From Prevotella sp. UBA2725 (GTDB taxonomy: Bacteria > Bacteroidota > Bacteroidia > Bacteroidales > Bacteroidaceae), in the NCBI GenBank assembly GCA_002353825.1, contig DEKJ01000021.1, forward strand, positions 162,361 through 226,360: a DNA stretch of 64,000 nucleotides, given 5' to 3'. How positions within the stretch are numbered: position 1 is the stretch's first letter; every line of letters begins with the position of its first letter. This document shows positions 8,921 through 17,400 of this stretch, piece by piece. The notes under the pieces are model-generated. The model saw only the letters and a list, made by a program, of their open reading frames with translations. It searched no databases and was not told where the DNA came from. The position numbers were made by a program, and so were the translations under genes.

Positions 8921-10078
8921 ATGGAATGGACAGACAGAATAAGGCGGATAAAGCTCATCCTTGTGTTGGCGGCTATAGTTATAGCCGTCGGTTCATTGTT
9001 TGTCTCCAAACAGCTGACCGATACCTTGAAGCAAGAGGAGCGTAACCGCATGGAGGTGTGGGCTGAGGCCATGAAGTCGCTCAACAAGGCAGATGAGAAT
9101 ACCGACTTGAGCCTGGTGCTGAAAGTCATCAACGAGAACGATTATATCCCTGTGGTGTTGATGGATCAAAGTGGTAATGTCACCGACTTTCGCAACGTAT
9201 CGTTGCATGCCGACAACCGCACCGACAGTCTTCGTGAGGCGCATCAGATAGGGTTGCGCTGTAAGGCGGAGGGCCATGTCATTCGCATTGTGCTGGACAA
9301 GGCTAATTATATTAATGTGTGCTACGACGAGTCGCTTATCCTCAAACGTCTCACGCTCTTCCCGATCATTCAACTTGGTGTAGTGCTGATCTTCGTGTTG
9401 TTGGCAGTCTTTGCATTACTGGCATCAAAGCGTGCGGAGCAGAATCGTGTGTGGGCAGGATTGTCAAAAGAGACAGCTCATCAGCTCGGTACGCCAATCA
9501 GCAGTCTTATGGCCTGGGTGGAAGTGTTGCGGGAGGAATATCCGCAGGACGATTTGATTCCCGAGCTTGACAAGGATGTGCAGCGGTTGCAGCTTATCAG
9601 TGACCGATTCTCGAAGATTGGGTCGCCGCCTGAGTTGAAACCGACGAACCTCTCCGATGTCCTCTCTCATGTCGTTGATTATATAGACCGGCGCACAAGC
9701 CACAGTGTCATTATCACCTGCGAGTTGCCCGATCATGAAGTTATTGTCAACATTAATGCCGCACTCTTTGAATGGGTCATTGAGAATCTATGCAAGAACG
9801 CGGTGGATGCCATGAATGGCGGACCGGGAAAAATTACGATAGTCGTTATGGACAATACGGATAATGTCGCTATGGAGGTGACCGATACGGGAAAAGGTAT
9901 CAGTAAGAAGAACTTGAAAACCGTGTTCAAGCCGGGCTTCACCACGAAGAAGCGCGGGTGGGGACTGGGTCTTAGTCTTGCCAAGCGCATCGTAGAGCAG
10001 TATCACAATGGCCGCATCTACGTCAAAAACTCAGTTGTAGGACAAGGCACTACGTTCAGGATAGAATTGCGGAAGTGA
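8921..10078 (+). CDS. Membrane sensor histidine kinase
   Basis: A 385-aa kinase with two membrane segments (residues about 9-28 and 147-170) bracketing a periplasmic sensor of about 115 residues. The phosphoacceptor box is SKETAHQLGTPISSL with H187, and the HATPase domain shows ENLCKNAVDAM (N293), VTDTGKGIS and KRGWGLGLSLAKRI. No response regulator gene lies next to it, so it is an orphan kinase. The stimulus is unknown. It is divergent from the FadL-type gene, with about 180 nt between the two starts. Confidence 0.88.
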   Translation: MEWTDRIRRIKLILVLAAIVIAVGSLFVSKQLTDTLKQEERNRMEVWAEAMKSLNKADENTDLSLVLKVINENDYIPVVLMDQSGNVTDFRNVSLHADNRTDSLREAHQIGLRCKAEGHVIRIVLDKANYINVCYDESLILKRLTLFPIIQLGVVLIFVLLAVFALLASKRAEQNRVWAGLSKETAHQLGTPISSLMAWVEVLREEYPQDDLIPELDKDVQRLQLISDRFSKIGSPPELKPTNLSDVLSHVVDYIDRRTSHSVIITCELPDHEVIVNINAALFEWVIENLCKNAVDAMNGGPGKITIVVMDNTDNVAMEVTDTGKGISKKNLKTVFKPGFTTKKRGWGLGLSLAKRIVEQYHNGRIYVKNSVVGQGTTFRIELRK

Positions 10079-10089
10079 AAGAAGTTAGG

Positions 10090-10455
10090 CTATGAAACAT
10101 CCCAGCCAAAGACGCTATTGATAGTTTTTGCGATAACTTGATCCAGATAAGGCTGGCGAATGGCTCTGCCATAAGAGAAATTAATTTCATCCATAGAAAA
10201 GTACATCAGAAACTGGGTAACGAAATAGGATTGTTTTCCTAACGGTTTGGTTACCATCTCGTCAGTTAGTTTTATCGTGTATTTAGGATGGATGTTCTTT
10301 GAAGAGATTAATAAAATATATACCATCCCGTTTTCGTCTTCCTGTAACTCTTGTGTAGAGACGACGACGCCAGGATGATGTAAAGTTGTATCTTTATCGG
10401 GGAAGTAGAAATCAACATCAACAATTTCACCTTTTCGAACTTTTTCTATAGCCAT
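10090..10455 (-). CDS. PemK/MazF-like toxin candidate
   Basis: A 121-aa protein with features of the PemK/MazF fold: VRKGEIVDVDFYFP at the start, HHPGVVVS in place of the usual RPxVVVS strand, and YILLISS. Family members are ribosome-independent or ribosome-linked RNA endonucleases. Its start overlaps the end of the upstream 102-aa gene by 10 nt, the usual layout of an antitoxin-toxin pair. The usual arginine before P is a histidine here, so catalytic activity is uncertain. It might instead be a PemK-fold protein without nuclease activity. Confidence 0.65.
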   Translation of the reverse strand: MAIEKVRKGEIVDVDFYFPDKDTTLHHPGVVVSTQELQEDENGMVYILLISSKNIHPKYTIKLTDEMVTKPLGKQSYFVTQFLMYFSMDEINFSYGRAIRQPYLDQVIAKTINSVFGWDVS

Positions 10456-10754
10456 GGTTCTATCTGTTTAATAATTCTGCCTTTGCCTTTTTCAACAAAT
10501 TCTTGTGTCTTTGTATCATCAGGAAGGTCCACCGCAGGCTTTTTCTCAAAATAGGTTGCCCAATCTCCATCAGAGATGGAATCCGACGGATTCTGCTTGT
10601 GAACTACATGCTTGTCATGGCTCAACGTCTTTGATGGCATTACTCCTAAGGCTATTCTTTTGAGAGCGGATATTGCCTCTTTTAGCTTGTCTTCGTCTTT
10701 AGAGATGATTGCAAGCTCTTGAAAAAGCTGTTGATTAAGTTGTAATGTTGTCAT
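10446..10754 (-). CDS. Unrecognised 102-aa partner of the PemK-like gene (possible antitoxin)
   Basis: Starts MTTLQLNQQLFQELAIISKD. The N-terminal half is helical with a leucine/isoleucine heptad-like pattern (LKEAISALKRIA). The C-terminal half is polar and probably disordered (SDSISDGDW...LPDDTKTQEFVEKG), as expected for an antitoxin tail that wraps a toxin. No named antitoxin family is recognised. The ATG at 10754 lies about 15 nt from the predicted transcription start. The 10-nt overlap with the downstream gene implies translational coupling. Function is inferred from layout only. Confidence 0.6.
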   Translation of the reverse strand: MTTLQLNQQLFQELAIISKDEDKLKEAISALKRIALGVMPSKTLSHDKHVVHKQNPSDSISDGDWATYFEKKPAVDLPDDTKTQEFVEKGKGRIIKQIEPWL

Positions 10755-10774
10755 GGCTTTTCTCCTATTTTTCG

Positions 10775-10806
10775 CAAAGATAATAACTTTTCTGTTATGC
10801 TGCAAG
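10775..10806 (-). promoter_or_regulatory. Promoter and possible operator of the toxin-antitoxin-like pair
   Basis: On the minus strand a CTTG -33 box (10806-10803) is 20 nt from a TATCTTTG -7 box (10782-10775), a good Bacteroidota promoter. The spacer holds an inverted repeat ATAAC...GTTAT (10783-10787, 10794-10798) that could bind an autorepressor. Confidence 0.6.
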
Positions 10807-10835
10807 AAAATTCATAATTTATTTTTCCTCAAAAC

Positions 10836-10868
10836 CTTGCTGCAATTCAGAAAAAAGCAGTAACTTTG
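10836..10868 (+). promoter_or_regulatory. Promoter of the yceD-rpmF-fabH operon
   Basis: CTTG (10836-10839), 21 nt, then TAACTTTG (10861-10868). It sits back to back with the toxin-antitoxin promoter. The predicted start of transcription near 10875 argues that translation begins at the ATG at 10904 and not at the GTG at 10880. Confidence 0.7.
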
Positions 10869-10903
10869 CAGCCTAAAGTGTGAAAAGGTCCATAGAAGGG
10901 TCC

Positions 10904-11425
10904 ATGTTAGAGCAATTTAAGATAGACTTGAAAGGCTTGGATGAAGGGAAAACATCCCTCCACCTTACCTTGGATGACAGCTTCTTTGAGGCTGTCAATG
11001 CGCCTGTCGTGCATAGCGGCAGGCTTAACTGCGAGGTCACAGTAGACCGCAACGACGACGTCTTCGACCTCGATTTCCACACTGAGGGTACTGTCACGAT
11101 ACCCTGTGACCGTTGCTTGGATGATATGGAGCAACCTATCGTCAGCGACTATCACCTCGTGGCAAAGTTCGGAGAAGACTACTCAGAGGACGATGATCTC
11201 ATCACGGTGCCGGAGAACGAAGGAATACTCGACACCTCGTGGTTCATCTATCAGTTTATAGAGCTCGCTATCCCGCTCAGGCATGTGCATGAACCTGGAA
11301 AATGCAATCCTGCCATGATGAAGCTCCTCGAAGAGCATTCAGCCGCCCGAAGCGGTGATGGTGATGACGAGAAACCTGTGGACTCCCGATGGGCAGCACT
11401 CTCAAAATTAAAAAACAATAATTAA
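10904..11425 (+). CDS. YceD/DUF177 family protein
   Basis: A 173-aa protein starting MLEQFKIDLKGLDEG. The conserved DUF177 core is visible at TIPCDRCLDDMEQPIV. In bacteria and plastids the family is tied to 23S rRNA accumulation and nearly always precedes rpmF. Here the L32 gene follows after 15 nt, then fabH, the classic order. A GTG 8 codons earlier is an alternative start but would leave almost no 5' leader after the promoter at 10861-10868. Confidence 0.85.
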   Translation: MLEQFKIDLKGLDEGKTSLHLTLDDSFFEAVNAPVVHSGRLNCEVTVDRNDDVFDLDFHTEGTVTIPCDRCLDDMEQPIVSDYHLVAKFGEDYSEDDDLITVPENEGILDTSWFIYQFIELAIPLRHVHEPGKCNPAMMKLLEEHSAARSGDGDDEKPVDSRWAALSKLKNNN

Positions 11426-11440
11426 AAAGTAATACTCAAA

Positions 11441-11626
11441 ATGGCACATCCAAAAAGAAGACAGTCAAAGACTCGTACACTTAAGCGTAGAACTCATGAT
11501 AAGGCAGTAGCTCCCACACTGGCAGTATGCCCTAACTGTGGTGCTTACTATGTATATCATACCGTATGCCCGACTTGTGGCTACTATCGCGGTAAGGTTG
11601 CTATCGTAAAAGAGGCTGCTGAGTAA
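11441..11626 (+). CDS. rpmF: 50S ribosomal protein L32
   Basis: A 61-aa ribosomal protein starting MAHPKRRQSKTRT, with the four-cysteine zinc motif CPNCGAYYVYHTVCPTCGYY in full, so this is a zinc-binding paralogue. It lies between yceD and fabH, and its stop overlaps the fabH start by one base (TAATG), indicating coupled translation. Confidence 0.97.
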   Translation: MAHPKRRQSKTRTLKRRTHDKAVAPTLAVCPNCGAYYVYHTVCPTCGYYRGKVAIVKEAAE

Positions 11627-12645
11627 TGGCTAAGGTCAACGCAGTGATCACAGGCGTTGGTGGATACGTGCCCGACTATATCCTCACCAATGATGAGTTG
11701 TCGCGCATGGTAGACACCAGCGACGAATGGATCCGTACGCGTGTAGGTATCCGTGAGCGCCGTATCCTCACTGAGGAGGGCTTAGGTGCCAGCTATATGG
11801 CACGTAAAGCCTGCAAGCAGTTGCTCAAGAAGACCGGTGCTGACCCCGATTCTATCGAGGCGCTCATCGTCTCCACGACAACGCCCGACTATCCTTTCCC
11901 GTCAACGGCAAGTATCGTTGTGGGTAAGCTCGGACTGAAGAATGCCTTTGCATTCGATATGTCTTGCGCCTGCTGCGGTTTTATTTACGCCCTCGACATG
12001 GCATCGTCGATGATCCAGTCGGGTCGTTATAAGAAAGTCATCGTATGCTCGGCTGAGAAGATGTCGTCCATCGTTGACTGGACAGACCGCCAGACTTGCG
12101 TGCTCTTCGGCGATGGTGCCGGTGCCGTACTTTTGGAGGCTACCGAGGAGGAAGGTGTGGGCTTCCAAGACTCGCTGCTCCTCACCGACGGTAAAGGTCT
12201 GCCGTTCCTGCACATGAAAGCAGGCGGCTCTGTTTGTCCTCCTTCCCATTTCACGGTAGACAACCGTCTGCACTATGTGTATCAGGAAGGTCGCACGGTG
12301 TTCCGTCATGCCGTCACTTATATGAGTGATGATGTGGCAACGGTGATGAAGCGCAACGGACTGGATAACACGAACCTCGACTGGATCGTTCCTCACGAGG
12401 CTAACCTTCGTATCATTGATGCAGTGGCAAAGCGTGCAGAGCTCCCGCTCGACAAGGTTGTCATCAACATCGATCACTATGGCAACACTTCATCGGCTAC
12501 CATTCCTTTGGCTTTGTGGGACAACGAGGCCAACTTCAAGAAGGGTGACAATATGATATTTACCGCCTTCGGTGCTGGTTTCGTTCATGGCGCTATCTAT
12601 TATAAGTGGGGCTATGACGGCGGCAAGGTAGGTCAAGGCGAATAA
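11626..12645 (+). CDS. fabH: Beta-ketoacyl-ACP synthase III
   Basis: A 339-aa cytoplasmic enzyme that starts fatty acid synthesis by condensing an acyl-CoA with malonyl-ACP. The catalytic triad is readable: C116 in DMSCACCGF, H257 in VPHEANLRI and N287 in DHYGNTSSA. GDGAGAVLLE and the C-terminal GAGFVHGAIYYKW are also typical. In Bacteroidota this enzyme often accepts branched-chain primers, which could come from the 2-oxoacid oxidoreductase set earlier in the window; that link is inferred. Co-transcribed with yceD and rpmF. Confidence 0.95.
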   Translation: MAKVNAVITGVGGYVPDYILTNDELSRMVDTSDEWIRTRVGIRERRILTEEGLGASYMARKACKQLLKKTGADPDSIEALIVSTTTPDYPFPSTASIVVGKLGLKNAFAFDMSCACCGFIYALDMASSMIQSGRYKKVIVCSAEKMSSIVDWTDRQTCVLFGDGAGAVLLEATEEEGVGFQDSLLLTDGKGLPFLHMKAGGSVCPPSHFTVDNRLHYVYQEGRTVFRHAVTYMSDDVATVMKRNGLDNTNLDWIVPHEANLRIIDAVAKRAELPLDKVVINIDHYGNTSSATIPLALWDNEANFKKGDNMIFTAFGAGFVHGAIYYKWGYDGGKVGQGE

Positions 12646-12697
12646 GAAATAAGTATTTGAGGCTCGGTAGAGCTTCTGAAGATACAGAAGTTCAGAG

Positions 12698-12763
12698 GTC
12701 CGGAAGTTCAGTCATTATTCTATTGCTGAATAAGCATAACATTTGACTGTCCTTCCGGACTTT
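12698..12763 (+). terminator. Imperfect inverted repeat between fabH and era
   Basis: GTCCGGAAG (12698-12706) pairs with CTTCCGGAC (12752-12760), with an inner GTCA/TGAC match, and is followed by TTTT. A smaller CTTCTG/CAGAAG hairpin precedes it (12673-12690). It probably ends the fabH transcript. Confidence 0.5.
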
Positions 12764-12817
12764 TGTCTTCTAAGCTTCTTAAGTCTCTATGAAGCTTCTC
12801 ATTAAACATTTTCTATC

Positions 12818-13714
12818 ATGACACATAAAGCCGGTTTCGTGAATATTGTCGGCAATCCCAATGTCGGTAAGTCGACGCTGATGAATCAACTCGTCGGCGA
12901 AAAGATCAGTATTGCCACTTTCAAGGCACAGACCACACGTCACCGCATCATGGGTATCGTCAATACGGACGATTGTCAGATTGTCTTCTCCGATACTCCG
13001 GGCGTGCTCAAGCCAAACTATAAGATGCAGGAGTACATGCTCCAGTTCTCAGAGTCGGCACTCGCCGATGCTGACATTCTCCTCTATGTCACCGATGTGG
13101 TGGAGAACCCGGAGAAGAACATGGACTTCCTCGAGAAGGTGGCGCAGATGAAAATCCCTGTGCTCGTACTTATCAACAAGATTGATGAGTTGAAGGGTGA
13201 GAACTCTACGGAGCGCCTCGGAGAGATCGTAGAGAAGTGGCACAAACTTCTTCCAAATGCAGAGATCCTCCCTATCTCGGCGGCCAATAAGTTCGGCATC
13301 GACATGCTTATGAAGCGTATCAAGGAATTGCTCCCTGAGAGTCCGGCCTATTTCGACAAGGACCAGCTGACAGACAAACCGGCAAAGTTCTTCGTCTCGG
13401 AGATTATCCGTGAGAAGATCCTTCGCTATTACGACAAAGAGATACCTTACTCTGTGGAGGTCGTCGTTGAGCGTTTCAAGGAGGATGAGCATCATATCCA
13501 TATCAATGCTGTCATCTATGTGGAGCGTGATTCGCAGAAAGGTATCATCATCGGGCACCAGGGCATGGCACTGAAGAAAGTGTCTACCGAAGCGCGCAAG
13601 AGCCTTGAACACTTCTTTGGAAAAGCGATCTACCTCGAGCTTTTCGTCAAGGTGGATAAGGACTGGCGCAACTCAGAGCGTGAGCTCGACAACTTCGGAT
13701 ATAACCCTCAATAG
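12818..13714 (+). CDS. era: GTPase Era
   Basis: A 298-aa essential GTPase that assists 16S rRNA maturation and 30S assembly. G1 GNPNVGKST (residues 11-19), G3 DTPG, G4 NKID and the C-terminal KH RNA-binding domain with GIIIGHQGMALKKVS are all present. Length is typical. It follows fabH after 172 nt and is followed by der, the usual order in this phylum. Confidence 0.97.
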   Translation: MTHKAGFVNIVGNPNVGKSTLMNQLVGEKISIATFKAQTTRHRIMGIVNTDDCQIVFSDTPGVLKPNYKMQEYMLQFSESALADADILLYVTDVVENPEKNMDFLEKVAQMKIPVLVLINKIDELKGENSTERLGEIVEKWHKLLPNAEILPISAANKFGIDMLMKRIKELLPESPAYFDKDQLTDKPAKFFVSEIIREKILRYYDKEIPYSVEVVVERFKEDEHHIHINAVIYVERDSQKGIIIGHQGMALKKVSTEARKSLEHFFGKAIYLELFVKVDKDWRNSERELDNFGYNPQ

Positions 13715-13969
13715 CTGGCCCCACCCTTTATCCCACTATCCTCGGTCCTTCCGTTATCGGAAGGCGGAAAATCCCATCCAGGGGAGGGAGAGATTACTAC
13801 CGTAGGAACGGAGTAGTTTGGGGGACGGCGTCTTGCAGGTACATGGGAAGGATACCTATATTGATAATTAATCCTTGAGCAATAAATAACCCCCCTGACT
13901 GTAGAGCAGGGCGCACTCTCGCACGACGCGAGGGCCGAAGAATGTTAAACTTCAGTAATCAAACAAAGA
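13715..13969. other. Intergenic region with degenerate GC-rich repeat
   Basis: The 255 nt between era and der begin with GGCCCCACCC and carry CCATCCAGGGGAGGG near 13775-13790, pieces of the inverted repeat found whole at 2111-2274. CCTTCCGTTATCGGAAGG (about 13748-13765) forms a small hairpin that may terminate era. GCACTCTCGCACGACGCGAG follows near 13910. No coding frame or clear promoter is seen. Confidence 0.45.
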
Positions 13970-15283
13970 ATGGCAAATTTAGTAGCTATTGTAGGACGCC
14001 CCAACGTGGGTAAGTCAACACTTTTCAACCGTCTCACGCAGAGCCGTCGCGCTATCGTGAGCGATGTGGCCGGCACGACTCGTGACCGCCAATATGGCAA
14101 GTGCTCATGGGATGGCCGTGAGTTCTCTGTCGTCGACACCGGTGGTTGGGTCGTCAAATCAGATGATATTTTTGAGGATGCTATCCGCAAGCAGGTGATG
14201 GTAGCTTCCGATGAGGCAGACCTCGTGCTCTTCCTCGTGGATGTTGAGACGGGAGTCACCGATTGGGATGAGGACGTAGCGCAGATCCTGCGCCGTGCCA
14301 AGCTTCCTGTGATTCTTGTTGCTAACAAGGTCGACAACAGTGGTATGGCTTATACTGCTGCTGAGTTTTATAAGCTCGGTCTGGGTGATCCCGTGTGCAT
14401 CAGTGCAGCAACGGGCGGTGGTACGGGCGACCTGCTCGACCTCATTGTCAGCAAGCTGCCGGAGGATAATAAGGAATTGCTTGACGATGACCTGCCACGC
14501 TTCGCCGTCGTGGGTCGTCCTAATGCGGGTAAGTCGAGCATTGTCAATGCTTTCCTCGGTGAGGACCGTAATATTGTGACGGAGATTGCAGGCACTACTC
14601 GCGACAGTATCTATACACGCTTCACGAAGTTCGGCTTCGACTTCTATCTCGTTGATACAGCGGGTATCCGCAAAAAAAACAAAGTGTCGGAAGACCTGGA
14701 GTTCTATAGTGTCATGCGTTCCATTCGTGCCATTGAAAACAGTGACGTATGCATCCTTATGCTTGATGCAACGCGAGGAATTGAGGCACAGGACATGAAC
14801 ATCTTCCAACTTATTCAGAAGAACAACAAAAGCCTTGTTGTCGTCGTCAATAAATGGGACTTGGTGGAAGACAAGAGTCAGAAGGCAATCGACTTCTTCA
14901 AGAATGCTATCCACAACCGCATGGCTCCGTTCACCGACTTCCCCATCATCTTCGCTTCTGCCCTGACTAAACAGCGTATCTTCAAGGTGCTGCAGACAGC
15001 TGTGGATGTATACAAGAACCGTACGACGCATGTAGGAACGAACAAGCTCAATGAGGTCATGCTGCCGATCATTGAGCAGACACCGCCTCCATCTACAAAG
15101 GGTAAGTTCATTAAGATTAAATATTGCTCGCAGTTGCCGAATACGCAGATCCCTTCTTTCGTGTTCTATGCCAACCTGCCTCAGTATATCAAGGAGCCTT
15201 ATCGCCGTTTCCTGGAGAATAAGATCCGTGAGAACTGGCCGATGCACGGCTGCCCTATCAACGTCTTTATTCGCCAGAAATAA
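13970..15283 (+). CDS. der: GTPase Der (EngA)
   Basis: A 437-aa ribosome-assembly GTPase with two tandem G domains: GRPNVGKST near residue 9 and GRPNAGKSS near residue 183, each followed by DTGG/DTAG and NKVD/NKWD. A C-terminal KH-like domain follows. Together with era upstream it makes a 50S/30S assembly GTPase pair. The stop overlaps the following lipoprotein start by one base (TAATG). Confidence 0.97.
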   Translation: MANLVAIVGRPNVGKSTLFNRLTQSRRAIVSDVAGTTRDRQYGKCSWDGREFSVVDTGGWVVKSDDIFEDAIRKQVMVASDEADLVLFLVDVETGVTDWDEDVAQILRRAKLPVILVANKVDNSGMAYTAAEFYKLGLGDPVCISAATGGGTGDLLDLIVSKLPEDNKELLDDDLPRFAVVGRPNAGKSSIVNAFLGEDRNIVTEIAGTTRDSIYTRFTKFGFDFYLVDTAGIRKKNKVSEDLEFYSVMRSIRAIENSDVCILMLDATRGIEAQDMNIFQLIQKNNKSLVVVVNKWDLVEDKSQKAIDFFKNAIHNRMAPFTDFPIIFASALTKQRIFKVLQTAVDVYKNRTTHVGTNKLNEVMLPIIEQTPPPSTKGKFIKIKYCSQLPNTQIPSFVFYANLPQYIKEPYRRFLENKIRENWPMHGCPINVFIRQK

Positions 15284-15678
15284 TGCGTAAACTATTATTC
15301 TTTCTTTTCTTCCCTCTCCTCATGGCTTGTTCCGGCAAGCCCTCAGGTCCTGATGCTGCTCAGTTGGCTGCCAATGCTGCCAAAACTTATTATGAGCAGT
15401 TGCTGAAGGGTGACTATGGTAGTTTTGTGGATGGCCGTTACCAGCCCACGTCCATGCCGGAGAGTTATCGCCAGCAGCTCATTGCCAATGCCAAGATGTT
15501 TGTGGGGCAGGAAGAGAAAGAGCATAAAGGAATCAAGAGCGTGTCGGTGGCTGACGGTCGTGCCGACACCGCCAAGCATGTAGCCAATGCTTTCCTCACC
15601 TTCTCTTATGGTGACGGCACGAAAGAACAAGTGGTCGTGCCGATGGTAGAGGTGAAGAAAGTGTGGTATATGAGATAG
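15283..15678 (+). CDS. Small lipoprotein of unknown function
   Basis: A 131-aa protein with a lipoprotein signal: hydrophobic MRKLLFFLFFPLLMAC then SGKPSG, with the lipidated cysteine at residue 16. The mature part (AKTYYEQLLKGDYGSFVDG...) has the helix-then-strand pattern of small NTF2-like (DUF4878-type) domains, but that is tentative. It overlaps der by one base and should be co-translated with it. The frame ends at a large palindrome shared with the convergent mlaF gene. Confidence 0.75.
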   Translation: MRKLLFFLFFPLLMACSGKPSGPDAAQLAANAAKTYYEQLLKGDYGSFVDGRYQPTSMPESYRQQLIANAKMFVGQEEKEHKGIKSVSVADGRADTAKHVANAFLTFSYGDGTKEQVVVPMVEVKKVWYMR

Positions 15679-15684
15679 GGTGTT

Positions 15685-15734
15685 AGGTGATGGGTGGTTA
15701 GGTGTTAACACCCAACACCTACCACCCAACACCT
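15685..15734. terminator. Repeat-derived bidirectional hairpin
   Basis: AGGTGATGGGTGGTTAGGTG... (15685-15706) pairs with AACACCTACCACCCAACACC... (15714-15734) around a 7-nt loop. It lies between the lipoprotein gene and the convergent mlaF gene and overlaps the mlaF stop codon. The arms are built from the AGGTGTTGGGTG/CACCCAACACCT repeat found elsewhere in the window. Confidence 0.6.
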
Positions 15735-16491
15735 ATTTATTCTCCACCTCCTTCACTTTCCTGAACAGGTCGGAGGCAAAGACGAGGTCGTTGAGCTGCT
15801 TATTGGTAGAACTCATGACATCGTCTTTGGTTCCTTGCCACTCTTTGTGGCCTTTGTAGATAAAAATGATATTCTCACCAATGCCCATCACGGAGTTCAT
15901 ATCGTGGGTATTGATGATTGTTGTGATTCCATATTCTTTTGTGATTCCCGAGAGCAGTTCGTCGATGACAAGTGAGGTCTTCGGGTCCAGGCCAGAGTTC
16001 GGCTCATCGCAGAAGAGGTACTTCGGATTGAGGACGATGGCGCGCGCAATAGCCACACGCTTTTGCATACCACCGGAGATCTCTGCTGGATATTTGTTTT
16101 GAGCATCGAGCAGGTTGACACGCTCGAGGCATTCCTGTGCCCTGCGGTCGCGTTCGCGGCTGTTCATCGGGGCAAACATGTCGAGCGGAAAACGCACGTT
16201 CTCAAGCACGGTGAGCGAGTCGAAGAGCGCGGAGCCCTGGAACACCATACCCATCTCACGTCGTAGCATCACCTTCGTATGCTTGTCCATCGACAGGACA
16301 TCGCGCCCGTCGAAGAGCACCTCGCCGCTTGTAGGTGTAAGCAATCCTACAAGGTTCTTCATTAGAACCGTTTTACCAGAGCCGCTCTGACCGATGATGA
16401 GATTGGTCTTGCCGGTCTCGAAGACAGCGTTTATATCATAGAGCACGGTCTTGTCGCCGAAACTCTTTGTCAAGTGTTTTACTTCAATCAT
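15733..16491 (-). CDS. mlaF: ABC transporter ATP-binding protein MlaF
   Basis: A 252-aa ATPase of the Mla/MCE phospholipid transport system. Walker A IGQSGSGKTVLMK, signature ISGGMQKRVAIARA and Walker B YLFCDEPNSGLDP are intact. The ISGGMQ form and the NSGLDP variant fit MlaF/TTG2A. The permease MlaE is 11 nt upstream on the same strand, so the two form an operon. An MCE (MlaD) gene is not next to them and must lie elsewhere. Confidence 0.9.
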   Translation of the reverse strand: MIEVKHLTKSFGDKTVLYDINAVFETGKTNLIIGQSGSGKTVLMKNLVGLLTPTSGEVLFDGRDVLSMDKHTKVMLRREMGMVFQGSALFDSLTVLENVRFPLDMFAPMNSRERDRRAQECLERVNLLDAQNKYPAEISGGMQKRVAIARAIVLNPKYLFCDEPNSGLDPKTSLVIDELLSGITKEYGITTIINTHDMNSVMGIGENIIFIYKGHKEWQGTKDDVMSSTNKQLNDLVFASDLFRKVKEVENK

Positions 16492-16502
16492 ACCAACAAT
16501 AG

Positions 16503-17261
16503 TTATGACAACAGTTCAGTGAGGAACACATCGGAGAAGAGGATGAGCACGCTGGAGCACACCACAGCGTTCGTCGAGGCTGTACCGACCTCCACGGAAC
16601 CACCCTCCACTGTATAGCCGAAGAACGACGACACGCTGGAGATGATGAAGGCGAAGAATAGACTCTTGATGATACTCATCCATACGAACCACTGGTTGAA
16701 AGCGTGGTGCATGCCAGCCGTGAGGTCTTCCGGTGACATCATGTGCCCCACAAATGCTGTGGCGTAGGCACCGATGATACCCAACGCGGAGGAGAAGATG
16801 ACGAGGAACGGCATGATAGTCACTAGCCCGAGAATCTTCGGAAGGATGAGGTAAGAAGCCGAGTTGACACCCATAATGTCGAGTGCATCGATCTGCTGGG
16901 TCACGCGCATTGTACCAAGCTCGGAGGCAATATTCGAGCCTACCTTACCTGCAAGGATCAGACACATGATAGACGAGGAGAACTCGAGGAGCATGATTTC
17001 TCGTGTCACATAACCCGTCACCCAGCGTGGCATCCAAGGACTTTGGATGTTGACTTTCATCTGGATGCAAATCACGGCACCGATGAAGAAACTGATAAGC
17101 AGTACGATGCCGATGGAGTCAACACCGAGCTGAGACATCTCCTTCACATAACGCTTGGCGAACATACGCAGGCGCTCTGGGATGGAAAACGTGCGCCCCA
17201 TGAGGATGAGGTAGTTGCCGAAGGTTGTGAGATAACGATGTAGTAACCTTATTATAAACAT
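16503..17261 (-). CDS. mlaE: Mla-type phospholipid ABC transporter permease MlaE
   Basis: A 252-aa inner-membrane permease with several hydrophobic segments and the MlaE signature LEFSSSIMCLILAGKVGSNI followed by ASELGTMRVTQQIDAL. The ATG at 17261 (MFIIRLLHRYL) is chosen over a start 22 codons upstream because it matches the family N-terminus. It moves phospholipid between inner membrane and periplasmic carriers together with MlaF. The opposite-facing lptB promoter region starts about 110 nt upstream. Confidence 0.9.
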   Translation of the reverse strand: MFIIRLLHRYLTTFGNYLILMGRTFSIPERLRMFAKRYVKEMSQLGVDSIGIVLLISFFIGAVICIQMKVNIQSPWMPRWVTGYVTREIMLLEFSSSIMCLILAGKVGSNIASELGTMRVTQQIDALDIMGVNSASYLILPKILGLVTIMPFLVIFSSALGIIGAYATAFVGHMMSPEDLTAGMHHAFNQWFVWMSIIKSLFFAFIISSVSSFFGYTVEGGSVEVGTASTNAVVCSSVLILFSDVFLTELLS

Positions 17262-17400
17262 AAGTGTGAACTGTTCTTTCCGTTTGTATGCTTGCAAAAG
17301 TAGCCAAAATCCTATTAAAAACTGCAATTAAAGCGATAGTTTTTCCATGAAACAACGTTATTATTCCTTTTTTTAGTAATTTTGTGGCAAAATACGCATC

